Of a stretch of 64,000 nucleotides of DNA, positions 33,239 to 42,894 are shown in pieces. The position numbers and the translations under genes are program-made. How positions within the stretch are numbered: position 1 is the stretch's first letter; each line of letters begins with the position of its first letter. The stretch comes from Enterobacter chengduensis (GTDB lineage Bacteria > Pseudomonadota > Gammaproteobacteria > Enterobacterales > Enterobacteriaceae): positions 3,286,001 to 3,350,000 of the forward strand of contig NZ_CP043318.1 in the NCBI RefSeq assembly GCF_001984825.2, read 5' to 3'. Under the pieces are notes generated by a model, which worked only from the letters and a program-made list of their open reading frames with translations, was not told the origin of the DNA and searched no databases.

Positions 33239-34495
33239 TTAGCCACCTGTTTTCATACGAATTCCAAATTTTTCAACATAAAATAAAATTAAAAAATCGG
33301 CAAATGATCTTATCAAAAATGCAACTGCGGCACCAAAGATGGAATAGGTTGTAGTCAGATAATATAGAATCGCGAGGTAAGGGAAAAATTCGATAATATG
33401 CACAACTCCCGTCCATTTTGCATGTCCTGCGGACTGTATTTTTGCAAAGCAGATCTGTGCGACTGAATTAAAGACAAAGCCTAACAATAAAATCTTAAAT
33501 ATTTGTGCCGCATCCCCCATATATTCTTTACCTAACCACAAGCCTAAAATCTCGCTTGAAAACATAAAAAAAGGAGTTGCAAGTAGTATGGAAAACAAAA
33601 ATACCGACCACAAAGTGCGATGATAGACTGTATGAGAATCGTTCGATTGCGAATAGCTTAATTTTGGAAATAACGCTCTGGCAACAGCACCTGGGAATAA
33701 AGATAATCTTGAGACCATATCTGAGGGCCCAGAATAGTGAGCCACAACGCTTGCACCAGAAAAATGAGAAACTGCAAATCGATCGACAAACCCCATGAGT
33801 GGCCCGATTATATTACTTAGGGTAACCCATCCACCGAAGCTCATTAGTTCTGAAAAAACATCCTTCCGAAAAATTCGTCGAAATTCTATAAGGTGGCTTT
33901 CACAAATTTTCCAACTTATAAGTGCAACTATCCATCTTCCAGCAACTAACCCACATACAGCAGAGGTCAAGGTCGGAGAATATAGCACTGCAAAAAGAGG
34001 GAGTAAAATGATAAATGGACTTGTTGTGACTTGTTGAATATTGAGACTTGAGAATTTCTCAACGCCCTCAAGATAGGCTCTCCAGACTTGTGTAAGCAAC
34101 AAAGCTGGCACGCATAATACTAACAAACGAAGCGCTAGCGTCAATTCATTGAGGAGCTCAGGCGAAACATTCAAAAATCTTGCTAACAAAGGAGCAAAAA
34201 AATATCCAAGCAGAACGATAATAATGCTAAGTCCTGTCACAGCATAAAGTGAGGTTCCAAGAATAGCATTAACTCGATTATCATCGTTTCGATGTGTAGA
34301 AACAAATCGTATAACAGCCCTCGACAGTCCACCATCGAAAACACTCGCATAGCCCATTAGGGCATATGCGATTGTAAAAAGACCAAAGCGTTCCACTCCA
34401 AGTGATCTTGCTAAAATCCCCATTACGGGGATAGCCATTAGTAATGGAAGCGCAAGCCCAAATATATTCCAACTACTGTTCTTAATTAAACTCAT
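33239..34495 (-). CDS. wzx: O-antigen flippase Wzx
   Basis: 418-residue polysaccharide transporter (PST/MATE-like MOP superfamily) with about 12 membrane segments. It begins KNSSWNIFGLALPLLMAIPV, typical of Wzx, and holds R/K-bearing inner segments such as LSRAVIRF. It translocates undecaprenyl-PP-linked O units to the periplasm for Wzy. Its ATG overlaps the rmlC stop by four bases. Very AT-rich, marking the start of the low-GC serotype-specific part. Confidence 0.9.
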   Translation of the reverse strand: MSLIKNSSWNIFGLALPLLMAIPVMGILARSLGVERFGLFTIAYALMGYASVFDGGLSRAVIRFVSTHRNDDNRVNAILGTSLYAVTGLSIIIVLLGYFFAPLLARFLNVSPELLNELTLALRLLVLCVPALLLTQVWRAYLEGVEKFSSLNIQQVTTSPFIILLPLFAVLYSPTLTSAVCGLVAGRWIVALISWKICESHLIEFRRIFRKDVFSELMSFGGWVTLSNIIGPLMGFVDRFAVSHFSGASVVAHYSGPSDMVSRLSLFPGAVARALFPKLSYSQSNDSHTVYHRTLWSVFLFSILLATPFFMFSSEILGLWLGKEYMGDAAQIFKILLLGFVFNSVAQICFAKIQSAGHAKWTGVVHIIEFFPYLAILYYLTTTYSIFGAAVAFLIRSFADFLILFYVEKFGIRMKTGG

Positions 34496-35046
34496 ATAAT
34501 TTTACTTTTAATCAAAAAACTCATCATTGGAGCATTTTTATCCTTACTAGATAAAATAATATTGTCTTCTTTAGGCCAATCTATACCAATGTCTTCATCA
34601 TTCCAGAGAATCGAACCTTCAGCTTCTGGATGATAGTAATCTGTTGTTTTGTATAAGAATTCAGTATTATCTTCTAATGTAAGAAAACCATGGGCGAATC
34701 CCTCAGGAATCCACAATTGACGTTTATTTTCGGCAGATAGAATAACACCAACCCATTTGCCAAAAGTTGAAGATTGCTTGCGGATATCAACTGCTACATC
34801 AAATACTGCACCAGCGACACAGCGGACCAACTTCCCCTGAGCATAGGGATCTTTCTGATAATGCAATCCACGAAGTACGCCTTTTGCGGATTTTGAATGG
34901 TTATCTTGAACAAAATCTATTTGTTGGCCAACAGCATCTTCAAATGTTTTTTGATTGAAACTTTCCATGAAAAAACCACGTTCATCCCCAAATACTTTTG
35001 GCTCAAAGATTAATACTTCTGGGATTTCTGTTTTAATAATATTCAT
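34492..35046 (-). CDS. rfbC: dTDP-4-dehydrorhamnose 3,5-epimerase
   Basis: RmlC, third enzyme of dTDP-L-rhamnose synthesis, double epimerisation of the 4-keto sugar. Cupin fold, 184 residues, with the catalytic histidine H62 in GVLRGLHYQ, the substrate segment LVRCVAGAVFDVAVDIR, and IPEGFAHGF. It is transcribed after rfbA with a three-base gap and overlaps wzx by four bases. Confidence 0.96.
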   Translation of the reverse strand: MNIIKTEIPEVLIFEPKVFGDERGFFMESFNQKTFEDAVGQQIDFVQDNHSKSAKGVLRGLHYQKDPYAQGKLVRCVAGAVFDVAVDIRKQSSTFGKWVGVILSAENKRQLWIPEGFAHGFLTLEDNTEFLYKTTDYYHPEAEGSILWNDEDIGIDWPKEDNIILSSKDKNAPMMSFLIKSKII

Positions 35047-35049
35047 CAG

Positions 35050-35928
35050 TTAATAACCTTTGATCATTTTCAACAAATATTGTCCATATTGGTTTTTTGA
35101 TAAAGGCGCGGCAAGTTTTTTAACCTGCTCAGCATCAATAAACCCTTTGCGATAGGCAATTTCTTCAGGGCAAGCAACTTTAAGTCCCTGACGCTCTTCA
35201 ATGGTTGCAATGAAATTACTCGCTTCAATTAGACTCTGGTGAGTCCCTGTATCAAGCCAGGCAAAACCACGCCCCATCATAGCTACGGAAAGTTGTCCCT
35301 GCTCCATGTAAATGCGGTTGATATCCGTGATTTCTAGCTCACCACGTGCTGAAGGTTTCAAATTTTTTGCCATTTCAACGACACTGTTGTCATAGAAATA
35401 CAGCCCTGTCACCGCATAATTACTCTTCGGCTCCAGCGGTTTTTCTTCGAGGCTGATGGCTGTTCCATTTTTATCAAACTCGACAACACCGTAACGCTCA
35501 GGATCGTTCACGTGATAGGCAAAGACCGTTGCACCATTTTCTTTATTAACCGCGGCATCCATTAATTTAGGAAGGTCGTGACCATAGAAAATGTTATCGC
35601 CCAACACCAGGGCACAATCATCGTTACCAATGAATTCTTTGCCAATAACGAAAGCCTGCGCCAGGCCATCCGGGCTTGGCTGGACTTTGTATTGCAGATT
35701 TAGCCCCCACTGGCTTCCATCACCCAGAAGTTGTTCAAAACGCGGTGTATCCTGCGGAGTACTAATAATTAAAATATCTCGAATACCAGCCAGCATCAGC
35801 GTTGAAAGCGGATAGTAAATCATCGGCTTATCATAAATAGGCAATAACTGTTTACTAACAGCCATGGTCACTGGATACAGACGAGTACCAGAGCCACCCG
35901 CCAGAATAATACCTTTACGCGTTTTCAT
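35050..35928 (-). CDS. rfbA: Glucose-1-phosphate thymidylyltransferase
   Basis: RmlA, first step: dTTP + Glc-1-P to dTDP-glucose. Nucleotidyltransferase motif [11 protein letters not shown] (11-21), catalytic [17 protein letters not shown], and LGDNIFYG with the metal aspartate are present. It is 292 residues, long like RmlA of E. coli. Order rfbB-rfbD-rfbA-rfbC is the usual one. Confidence 0.96.
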   Translation of the reverse strand: MKTRKGIILAGGSGTRLYPVTMAVSKQLLPIYDKPMIYYPLSTLMLAGIRDILIISTPQDTPRFEQLLGDGSQWGLNLQYKVQPSPDGLAQAFVIGKEFIGNDDCALVLGDNIFYGHDLPKLMDAAVNKENGATVFAYHVNDPERYGVVEFDKNGTAISLEEKPLEPKSNYAVTGLYFYDNSVVEMAKNLKPSARGELEITDINRIYMEQGQLSVAMMGRGFAWLDTGTHQSLIEASNFIATIEERQGLKVACPEEIAYRKGFIDAEQVKKLAAPLSKNQYGQYLLKMIKGY

Positions 35929-35980
35929 TTCATCATCTCTATATTCATGAGATGCCCATACCCAGGCATCTTGATCATCA

Positions 35981-36880
35981 TTAAATCGCAGTCGCTGTGA
36001 ACCACTCAGTCAGCATACGCTTAACCCCAGTCTCCCACTGTGGCAGTACAAGGTCGAAATTCTCCTGAAACTTTGAAGTATTCAGACGGGAGTTTGCCGG
36101 GCGTTTAGCAGGCGTAGGGTACGCGCTGGTCGCAACCCCATGAAGCTGGTTTAATGCCAATTCAATCCCTGCTGCACGCGCCTCTTCGAATACCAGAGAG
36201 GCATAGTCGAACCAGGTTGTCGTACCACTGGCAACCAGATGATAAGTTCCTGCTACCTCAGGTTTATTCATAGCAACCCGAATTGCATGAGCCGTGCAGT
36301 CCGCTAATAATTCGGCTCCTGTGGGTGCACCAAATTGGTCGTTAATCACAGACAACTCAGAACGCTCTTTTGCCAGTCGTAACATAGTACGCGCAAAGTT
36401 ATTCCCTTTGCCGGCATAAACCCAGCTAGTACGGAAGATCAAATGGCGTGAGCAATTTTCGCTTAATGCTTTTTCACCCGCTAGTTTGGTCTCACCATAA
36501 ACATTGAGCGGCGCAGTAGCGTCAGTTTCCAGCCAAGGTGTAGTTCCATTACCCGGAAATACGTAATCAGTAGAGTAATGAATAACCCAAGCACCTAATT
36601 TCTGTGCCTCTTTGGCAATCCCCTCGACACTTGTGGCATTCAGAAGCTGAGCGAATTCAGGTTCTGACTCAGCCTTATCAACGGCGGTGTGCGCAGCTGC
36701 GTTAACGATCACATCTGGCTTAATACGACGCACAGTTTCTGCAACACCCTCAGGATTACTGAAATCGCCGCAATACTCTTGAGAATTGACGTCAACAGCA
36801 ATCAAATTACCCAGAGGTGCAAGAGCACGTTGAAGTTCCCAACCCACCTGACCGGTTTTACCGAACAGAAGAATATTCAT
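35981..36880 (-). CDS. rfbD: dTDP-4-dehydrorhamnose reductase
   Basis: RmlD, last step, forming dTDP-L-rhamnose with NAD(P)H. SDR with GKTGQVG (7-13), [10 protein letters not shown] and catalytic Y128-x3-K132 (YGETK). It is 299 residues. Its ATG overlaps the rfbB stop by one base. Confidence 0.96.
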   Translation of the reverse strand: MNILLFGKTGQVGWELQRALAPLGNLIAVDVNSQEYCGDFSNPEGVAETVRRIKPDVIVNAAAHTAVDKAESEPEFAQLLNATSVEGIAKEAQKLGAWVIHYSTDYVFPGNGTTPWLETDATAPLNVYGETKLAGEKALSENCSRHLIFRTSWVYAGKGNNFARTMLRLAKERSELSVINDQFGAPTGAELLADCTAHAIRVAMNKPEVAGTYHLVASGTTTWFDYASLVFEEARAAGIELALNQLHGVATSAYPTPAKRPANSRLNTSKFQENFDLVLPQWETGVKRMLTEWFTATAI

Positions 36881-37965
36881 CAGGTACGATCTCCATAATT
36901 TTCTTCAATCCAGGACTTGTAGCTACCGCTTTTTACGTTCTCTACCCATTGTGTGTTCGCCAGGTACCATTCTACGGTTTTGCGAATGCCGCTTTCGAAG
37001 GTTTCCTGGGGCTTCCAGCCAAGTTCCCTACCAATTTTCTCTGCATCAATCGCGTAGCGGCGATCGTGGCCCGGACGGTCGGCAACATACGTTATCTGGT
37101 CACGATAGGAGCCTTCTTTCGGCACAATCTCATCCAGCAGGAAGCAGATGGTGTTTACTACATCAAGATTTTGTTTTTCATTGTGGCCGCCGATGTTATA
37201 GGTTTCCCCAATCTTACCCTTCGTCACCACGGTATATAATGCACGGGCGTGATCTTCAACATATAGCCAGTCGCGAATCTGGTCTCCTTTACCGTAAACC
37301 GGCAAGGCTTTACCATCCAACGCATTGAGAATGACCAGTGGGATAAGTTTTTCAGGGAAGTGGTAAGGACCGTAGTTGTTTGAACAGTTAGTCACTATGG
37401 TCGGGAAGCCGTAAGTGCGAAGCCAGGCACGGACCAAATGGTCGCTTGACGCTTTAGACGCAGAATATGGGCTGCTTGGGGCATAAGCGGTAGTTTCAGT
37501 AAAGAGAGGCAGTTTAGAGCCCTCTTCAATCTCATCCGGGTGCGGAAGATCGCCATACACTTCATCTGTGGAGATATGGTGGAAACGGAATGACGCTTTT
37601 TTATCAGCACTTAACTCAGACCAGTACTTGCGGCTCGCTTCCAACAGCACATAGGTGCCAAGAATGTTAGTCTCTATAAAAGCTGCCGGGCCGGTAATCG
37701 AGCGATCAACGTGGCTCTCAGCGGCCAGATGCATCACAGCATCCGGCTGGTGCTCTGCAAAAATACGCGCCATGGCGTCGCTGTCGCAGATATCGGCATG
37801 TTCAAAACGATAGCGATCGCTGTGTGAGACATCAGCCAGCGATTCAAGATTACCTGCATAAGTCAGCTTATCGACGTTGATAACAGAATCTTGTGTATCA
37901 TTAATAATGTGTCGTACCACTGCAGACCCAATAAAGCCTGCTCCACCAGTGACCAGAATTTTCAC
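36880..37965 (-). CDS. rfbB: dTDP-glucose 4,6-dehydratase
   Basis: RmlB, second step of dTDP-rhamnose synthesis. Extended SDR with NAD motif GGAGFIG (7-13), active-site T133-D134-E135 (ISTDEVYG) and Y167-x3-K171 (YSASK). Start assigned to the GTG at 37965: this gives 361 residues and the conserved MKILVTGG N terminus, as in E. coli rfbB. An upstream in-frame start at 38001 would add 12 non-conserved residues. Confidence 0.95.
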   Translation of the reverse strand: MKILVTGGAGFIGSAVVRHIINDTQDSVINVDKLTYAGNLESLADVSHSDRYRFEHADICDSDAMARIFAEHQPDAVMHLAAESHVDRSITGPAAFIETNILGTYVLLEASRKYWSELSADKKASFRFHHISTDEVYGDLPHPDEIEEGSKLPLFTETTAYAPSSPYSASKASSDHLVRAWLRTYGFPTIVTNCSNNYGPYHFPEKLIPLVILNALDGKALPVYGKGDQIRDWLYVEDHARALYTVVTKGKIGETYNIGGHNEKQNLDVVNTICFLLDEIVPKEGSYRDQITYVADRPGHDRRYAIDAEKIGRELGWKPQETFESGIRKTVEWYLANTQWVENVKSGSYKSWIEENYGDRT

Positions 37966-38067
37966 GTTTATTTCGCTCTTAATGTTTTCAGAAACAATCA
38001 ATTACATTCCATCGCCCCGGTAGCTATCGGCAAGCATTCAGGGCGGAGGAAAGCACAATCTGCTATC

Positions 38068-39987
38068 TTAACTTATCTTTTCATTCCAAAGTAAATCGCA
38101 GATAACATCGGTTGGATTGAACGCTGCAGGTGCTTGCAACAGGATCTCACGTACGCGTTCGTAGTCGAAATCGCGGCAGGCCTTGTCGAGGTCGTGGAGA
38201 ATAATGCTCATCTCATTCCACGGCAACATCACTTCGTTAGCAGTCTTTATTCGCGGGTGCTGCGTGACAGACACATTGTCGCCGATAAGTAACTCTTCAT
38301 AAAGTTTCTCACCTGGACGTAGGCCCGTCGTTTTTATCTCAATATCACCGTACGGATTTTTATCATCACGAACGGTGAGCCCTTGAAGGGTAATCATGCG
38401 ATGCGCAAGCTCTATAATCTTGACGGGTTCACCCATATCCAGAACAAAGACATCGCCGCCCGTCCCCATAGCTCCCGCCTGGATTACCAACTGCGCCGCT
38501 TCAGGAATCGTCATAAAGTAGCGCGTAATATTCTCATGGGTCAGCGTCACGGGACCACCCGCAGCTATTTGTTTTTCAAACAGTGGCACGACAGAACCCG
38601 ACGAGCCTAGTACATTGCCGAAGCGAACCATGCTAAAGCAAGTTTTACTGGATTCTTTCGCTAGCGCCTGAAGCACTAACTCAGCCATTCGTTTGGTCGC
38701 CCCCATTGTATTGGTCGGCCGCACGGCTTTATCAGTCGAAATTAAGACAAAGTTTTCTACACCGCAGCGCGCTGCAGCCTGTGCACAGCTCAGCGTACCA
38801 AAGATATTATTGCGAACTCCGTCAAGAACGTTGAATTCGACAAGCGGTACATGCTTGTAGGCCGCAGCGTGATAAATCGTATTAACGTTAAATGCGTCGA
38901 TTAATCTTTCGAGATGCTCTTTATCCTGAACATTACCGAGAATAGGATAAATTTTAACCTGAAGATTCTGGCTCAGATTCAGATTACGCAGCTCCGAGTC
39001 GATGGAATAAAGTGAGAACTCGGACAATTCGAAAAGAATAAGCTGGTTCGGTTTATTTTTAATTATCTGTCGACAAAGCTCCGAACCAATCGATCCCCCT
39101 GCCCCGGTAACCATGACCGTTTTCCCGTTAATATTACGAGACACCAATTCCGGAATTGGTGAAACGGGATCGCGGCCCAGCAGATCGGTAATAACCACTT
39201 TGCGCAATGCATCAATACGCGCTTTCCCCTCCACCAGATCGACCATGCCGGGAATGGAGAGTACCTCGCACGGCAAACCTTCCAGTGTTTTAATGACTTC
39301 GTTCTTCCTGGCTCGACTGGCGCTTGGCATGGCAAGCAGAATCTTTTTCGCTTCGTATTTCTCAACTAACCATGGCAGTTTTTCCGGGGCGAAAACGCTG
39401 ACACCATGAATGACCTGACCTTGCAGAGCACGGTTGTCATCGACGAAAGCTACTGGATAGTATTCATCCATCTGGCTCAGCGCAGGTAGTAATTGACGGC
39501 CCGATGCCCCAGCACCATAAATTACCACCCGAGTGCCCAGGTTTAACCCACGATTTACCAGCATTCTCATCCCAAGTCGTGATCCGGCAATGAGCAGTAA
39601 TCCGAAGGAGAAATAAATAAATGGAATCGTTCTTGGCAGAAAGAGATTGGTATAAAATGCTGCAACAATAAGCAAAATGGATGATATAACCATCCCTACT
39701 GTAACAACCAATAATATTTTTGCAGTTATATAGCGAATAACGGCTCGATAAAGTCCTAACTTTACAAATATCGCCAAAGTTACGATGATTATCGAAAATA
39801 TAAATAACCAATATTTCGCACTATATATCGGCGTCATTGAATCAATGCGTACCCAAAATGCAAACCAAAATGCGCATAAAAGAAGTACAACATCTATCGA
39901 AAGTGTAATAATCCGTTTTATTGGTCTGGGCAAAGATATTAAATAATTTAGCATACTTAAAACTGGTCGCCTCGTTAAAGCTTGCAT
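38068..39987 (-). CDS. WbpM/FlaA1-family membrane 4,6-dehydratase
   Basis: 639-residue nucleotide-sugar dehydratase of the WbpM/CapD/PglF type. Four hydrophobic segments lie at about 25-45, 58-80, 90-112 and 118-138. A CoA-binding-like Rossmann domain follows (VIYGAGASG, 155-163), then a C-terminal SDR domain (VTGAGGSIG, 293-301). In the active site the usual Tyr is replaced by Met: S417-T-D, M428-x3-K432 (TMGATK), the hallmark of WbpM-like enzymes that make UDP-4-keto-6-deoxy-GlcNAc from UDP-GlcNAc. It is presumed to supply the keto intermediate for a QuiNAc or FucNAc initiating sugar with the nearby reductase. A second candidate start is at 39954 (MLNYLISLP); neither has a strong ribosome site. 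Confidence 0.9.
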   Translation of the reverse strand: MQALTRRPVLSMLNYLISLPRPIKRIITLSIDVVLLLCAFWFAFWVRIDSMTPIYSAKYWLFIFSIIIVTLAIFVKLGLYRAVIRYITAKILLVVTVGMVISSILLIVAAFYTNLFLPRTIPFIYFSFGLLLIAGSRLGMRMLVNRGLNLGTRVVIYGAGASGRQLLPALSQMDEYYPVAFVDDNRALQGQVIHGVSVFAPEKLPWLVEKYEAKKILLAMPSASRARKNEVIKTLEGLPCEVLSIPGMVDLVEGKARIDALRKVVITDLLGRDPVSPIPELVSRNINGKTVMVTGAGGSIGSELCRQIIKNKPNQLILFELSEFSLYSIDSELRNLNLSQNLQVKIYPILGNVQDKEHLERLIDAFNVNTIYHAAAYKHVPLVEFNVLDGVRNNIFGTLSCAQAAARCGVENFVLISTDKAVRPTNTMGATKRMAELVLQALAKESSKTCFSMVRFGNVLGSSGSVVPLFEKQIAAGGPVTLTHENITRYFMTIPEAAQLVIQAGAMGTGGDVFVLDMGEPVKIIELAHRMITLQGLTVRDDKNPYGDIEIKTTGLRPGEKLYEELLIGDNVSVTQHPRIKTANEVMLPWNEMSIILHDLDKACRDFDYERVREILLQAPAAFNPTDVICDLLWNEKIS

Positions 39988-39992
39988 TCAGT

Positions 39993-40553
39993 TTATAAAA
40001 TAGTACCAGCAGGACACACTGAGTAATCGTCTACTTTTGTATTATACCCACCGACAGTACCCGCCTGTAGAAACGCTGACTTACCAATGACAGCACCTCC
40101 AGCAAGATGGACACCTACCCCTAAGTGGGAAAAATCATCCAGAATAGAATCATGATCTACTGTCGAATGACTATTTACAATCGTACCCGCCCCTAATTTC
40201 GAATTGGCACCAACCACTGCGCCTGCTAATACAACCGCGCCATCTGAAATCGTTGCCGATGGACTGACAAATGCAAAGGGGTGTATAAGCGTTACGGGGG
40301 AAATACCTAAGCTAATAAGCTGCCGAAAGAGTTGTTCTCTGATTGTATTATTCCCAATTCCGATAGCTATGTGATTGGCATTTTTGATGTGTAATTTTAG
40401 TTCGGAAATTTTCCCGATGATAAGTTTGTTAGTATCAACGATTGGTGATCTATTATCGTCAAGGAAAACGATATCCTCATACCCCAGAAGTCCCGCCATC
40501 TCGTACAGGGTTCTTCCATGCCCACCTGCACCTAAAATCATTAGGTCATGCAT
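39993..40553 (-). CDS. NeuD/PglD-like left-handed beta-helix acetyltransferase
   Basis: 186-residue protein. The N-terminal Rossmann-like nucleotide-sugar binding part has GAGGHGRTLYE (8-18) and FLDD. The C-terminal hexapeptide-repeat beta-helix (about 95-186) contains the likely catalytic H134 in TVDHDS, as in PglD/NeuD proteins. These transfer acetyl groups to amino or hydroxyl groups of nucleotide sugars. No aminotransferase is present in the cluster, so O-acetylation of an O-unit sugar or precursor is as likely as N-acetylation. It overlaps the initiating transferase gene by eight bases and is followed by the dehydratase after five bases. Confidence 0.82.
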   Translation of the reverse strand: MHDLMILGAGGHGRTLYEMAGLLGYEDIVFLDDNRSPIVDTNKLIIGKISELKLHIKNANHIAIGIGNNTIREQLFRQLISLGISPVTLIHPFAFVSPSATISDGAVVLAGAVVGANSKLGAGTIVNSHSTVDHDSILDDFSHLGVGVHLAGGAVIGKSAFLQAGTVGGYNTKVDDYSVCPAGTIL

Positions 40554-41589
40554 TGACGTTGCTCTCTTTGTCTTTTACGCCTGCACCGCATTTGAGTGCT
40601 ACTGCGAAAAGCGGGAGCCAGGCAATAATCAACCCAACAACGCCATCAATTTTGGCTGAGGCGATAAGGTAGGCGATCGGGAAAAGCCACAGCAGGTTGA
40701 CGGCGATCGCCATCATTGTCACCGGAACATGACTGCCATATTTTCTAGCGAGAATTTGATAGCCATGACTGGCATGCGCTTCATAGACCTTTTTACCCGC
40801 CACGAGCCTTCTTAGCAACGTTGTCGTTGCATCGACGATAAATACGCCTAGCAAACATAATTCCGCGATAAAGAAATGGGTGTCTACTTTCGCAATATGG
40901 AGGATCATCAGCCCAATGGTTATCCCCAGGAAACCACTCCCGGCATCGCCCATGAAGATTTTCGCTACTGGAAAATTCCAGACAATAAAGCCTGCCGCGC
41001 CACCGATAAGGGCCAACGTCAGCGGATAAATACTTCCAGGGAGGTCCGTGTACTGGCTTACAACAATCAATATCGCACTGCATGCGGCAAACGTGATTGC
41101 TTCTGCGCTGGCCAGGCCATTAATCCCGTCCATGAAATTATATAAGTTCAGCATCCAGACCAGATACACACAGCCCAGAATCATACCAATCCAGGATAAG
41201 GATAGATCGTAACCAAAAAGCGTAATTACAGGGAAGGAACCCAAGAAATAAATACCAATTGCAGCAGCAAGGAAATGCATCAACAGGCGCCAGCGAGCCG
41301 CAATATGACCATGATCGTCAAGGAAACCGATGATTGCAACAATCACGCCTGGAATAAATAGGCCCAGGAAGTTCTCCAACGTAAACGTTTGGTTAAAATA
41401 AAAGTATACTAAAGCAACGAGTACCGTCAGGACGATCGCTACGCCACCACCACGAGGCGTTGGCACAGAATGCGAACTTCGCTGGTTTGGACGATCAATA
41501 ACGTTATGCTTAATAGCATAACCTCGCAATCCCCAAGTCAGTGCGCATGACACTAAAAAAGCGAATATCACAATCCCCAAATTCATCAT
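40546..41589 (-). CDS. WbpL/WecA-family initiating glycosyl-1-phosphate transferase
   Basis: 347-residue polytopic membrane protein of the MraY/WecA PNPT superfamily, with about 10-11 membrane segments. Signatures: RSSHSVPTPRGGG (38-50), the metal-binding D91-D92 in GFLDD, NLYNFMDGINGLA (148-160), FMGDAGSGFLG (D215) and cytoplasmic HASHGYQ (272-278). It transfers a HexNAc-1-phosphate to undecaprenyl phosphate. Clustering with WbpM-type and WbpK/V-type genes suggests the sugar is UDP-QuiNAc or UDP-FucNAc, as for Pseudomonas WbpL. It is not WecA itself, whose gene lies in the enterobacterial common antigen cluster. Its ATG overlaps the upstream gene stop by one base. Confidence 0.9.
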   Translation of the reverse strand: MMNLGIVIFAFLVSCALTWGLRGYAIKHNVIDRPNQRSSHSVPTPRGGGVAIVLTVLVALVYFYFNQTFTLENFLGLFIPGVIVAIIGFLDDHGHIAARWRLLMHFLAAAIGIYFLGSFPVITLFGYDLSLSWIGMILGCVYLVWMLNLYNFMDGINGLASAEAITFAACSAILIVVSQYTDLPGSIYPLTLALIGGAAGFIVWNFPVAKIFMGDAGSGFLGITIGLMILHIAKVDTHFFIAELCLLGVFIVDATTTLLRRLVAGKKVYEAHASHGYQILARKYGSHVPVTMMAIAVNLLWLFPIAYLIASAKIDGVVGLIIAWLPLFAVALKCGAGVKDKESNVNA

Positions 41590-42533
41590 TATTTGCTACC
41601 TTCGATATAATAGTTCGCCGTTTTTCTCATCGTTTCATAAAGCGTTATTGGAGGAGTCCAGTTTAAATGCTCCCGAGATTTGGTGGCATCAACTTCCAGA
41701 TCGCCAAATAACTGATCGTAAATTCCGCCTTTACCTGCAGCGGAAAGCAATATTTTCAGGATTACCTTAGGGAAATAGATAACTTTCGCTTTAATGTTCA
41801 TGCCTGAAGCAAAGGCATTAATCATATCTTCAGTTGAAGGTCGTTCTGCATCTGCGAGCAGATAGAGCTGATTTTTTGATTTTTCATTAATTACGCACTC
41901 ACTGATAAAGCTGACGACATTATCTAGCGAGACAAGTGCCCGCTTATTCTTCACGTTTTTAAATGGTAACGGTAGGTTTTTCGACACCAGTTTCAAAAGA
42001 CGCTGTATATTACCTGGAGCATTTTTACCGCAAATTAATGCAGGACGAACAATGGTGATCGCCATGTTGCTGCCAGAGAAATTTTTAAGCAGACTTTGCT
42101 CGGCTTCAAGCTTAGAAATGGCATAATCAGAAGTTGGCTGGGGTTTTGACGCTTCAGAAAAAGGGATCCCCGAGGTAGCGTTACCGTTGACACCAATCGA
42201 GCTGACGAAAATAAAATGCTTCACCCCGCTGGTCGCGGCATCTGCCGCTAATTTCATGGTCGCGTCGTGATTAACCCGACGAAATTCCGCCAAAGCATCC
42301 TGTGCATCATCATTAAGAATATGCGCCCTCCCCGCAGTATGAATGACAGTCTCGCATCCCTCAAGGAGGTTAACCCAGTTGGTATCGGCGGAGATATCTC
42401 CCAGGTTGTAAATTCCCTGTTCAGGGTTCCCCTGTTTGCGCGTTGTTAATATCACCTCATGTCCTGATGATTTCAACGTCCGGACTAAAGCAGTACCAAG
42501 AAACCCGGTGCCACCCGTCACCAATACTTTCAT
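41589..42533 (-). CDS. NAD-dependent epimerase/reductase, WbpK/WbpV-like
   Basis: 314-residue extended SDR with GGTGFLG (7-13), SSIGVNG and a catalytic YAISK. It resembles Pseudomonas WbpK/WbpV and rhizobial WreQ-type enzymes, which reduce C4 of UDP-4-keto-6-deoxy-GlcNAc to UDP-FucNAc or UDP-QuiNAc. Which epimer is made cannot be told by reading. It is the first gene after the JUMPstart element. Start at ATG 42533 with GGGG about 6 bases upstream; a second ATG at 42539 is too close to that site. Confidence 0.82.
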   Translation of the reverse strand: MKVLVTGGTGFLGTALVRTLKSSGHEVILTTRKQGNPEQGIYNLGDISADTNWVNLLEGCETVIHTAGRAHILNDDAQDALAEFRRVNHDATMKLAADAATSGVKHFIFVSSIGVNGNATSGIPFSEASKPQPTSDYAISKLEAEQSLLKNFSGSNMAITIVRPALICGKNAPGNIQRLLKLVSKNLPLPFKNVKNKRALVSLDNVVSFISECVINEKSKNQLYLLADAERPSTEDMINAFASGMNIKAKVIYFPKVILKILLSAAGKGGIYDQLFGDLEVDATKSREHLNWTPPITLYETMRKTANYYIEGSK

Positions 42534-42645
42534 TGCCATCCCCTATCTGCTCAATCTGATTTTTTTGCCCGCGAGAAGTGCTGAATCGCGAGAAACTCTG
42601 TATAGACCAGGACTGTTCGTTCAATATTCAATTGCGAATGCAAGG

Positions 42646-42684
42646 CACGCTACCGCCCCTGGCTTAACAGCTACCAGTGCACTG
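42646..42684 (-). promoter_or_regulatory. JUMPstart element with ops site
   Basis: On the minus strand, CAGTGCACTGGTAGCTG... ends in the ops core GGCGGTAGCGTG (42646-42657). This 39-base element precedes polysaccharide operons in enterobacteria and recruits RfaH to paused RNA polymerase for long-operon antitermination. It lies about 110 bases before the first O-antigen gene. A candidate promoter upstream (TTGTAA, 17 bases, TATGGT, about 42750-42790) is weak evidence only. Confidence 0.93.
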
Positions 42685-42837
42685 ATTGAATTTACAGAAA
42701 AGCAGTTTCTGGTCTGGATACAGACAAAAAACTGGCGTTAATTGTCGTCCTAAATGACCATAGAAACAAGCACAAATCGTTACAAATCTGTCGAGATTTG
42801 AATCATATAACTCTATGTTATCATTATGAATAATAAC

Positions 42838-42894
42838 AAAAAACGGTAGTCATCATTTTAGCTATGTTTTCACATATCCTGATGATGACTACCG
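42838..42894 (-). terminator. galF terminator
   Basis: A perfect 13-bp inverted repeat CGGTAGTCATCAT/ATGATGACTACCG (42844-42856 and 42882-42894) with a 25-base loop, then six U on the minus strand. It lies 25 bases after the galF stop codon and separates galF from the O-antigen promoter. Confidence 0.75.

Noticed and set aside
37966..38001. Upstream start of rfbB giving 12 extra residues
   Set aside because: The GTG at 37965 gives the conserved N terminus and the family length of 361.
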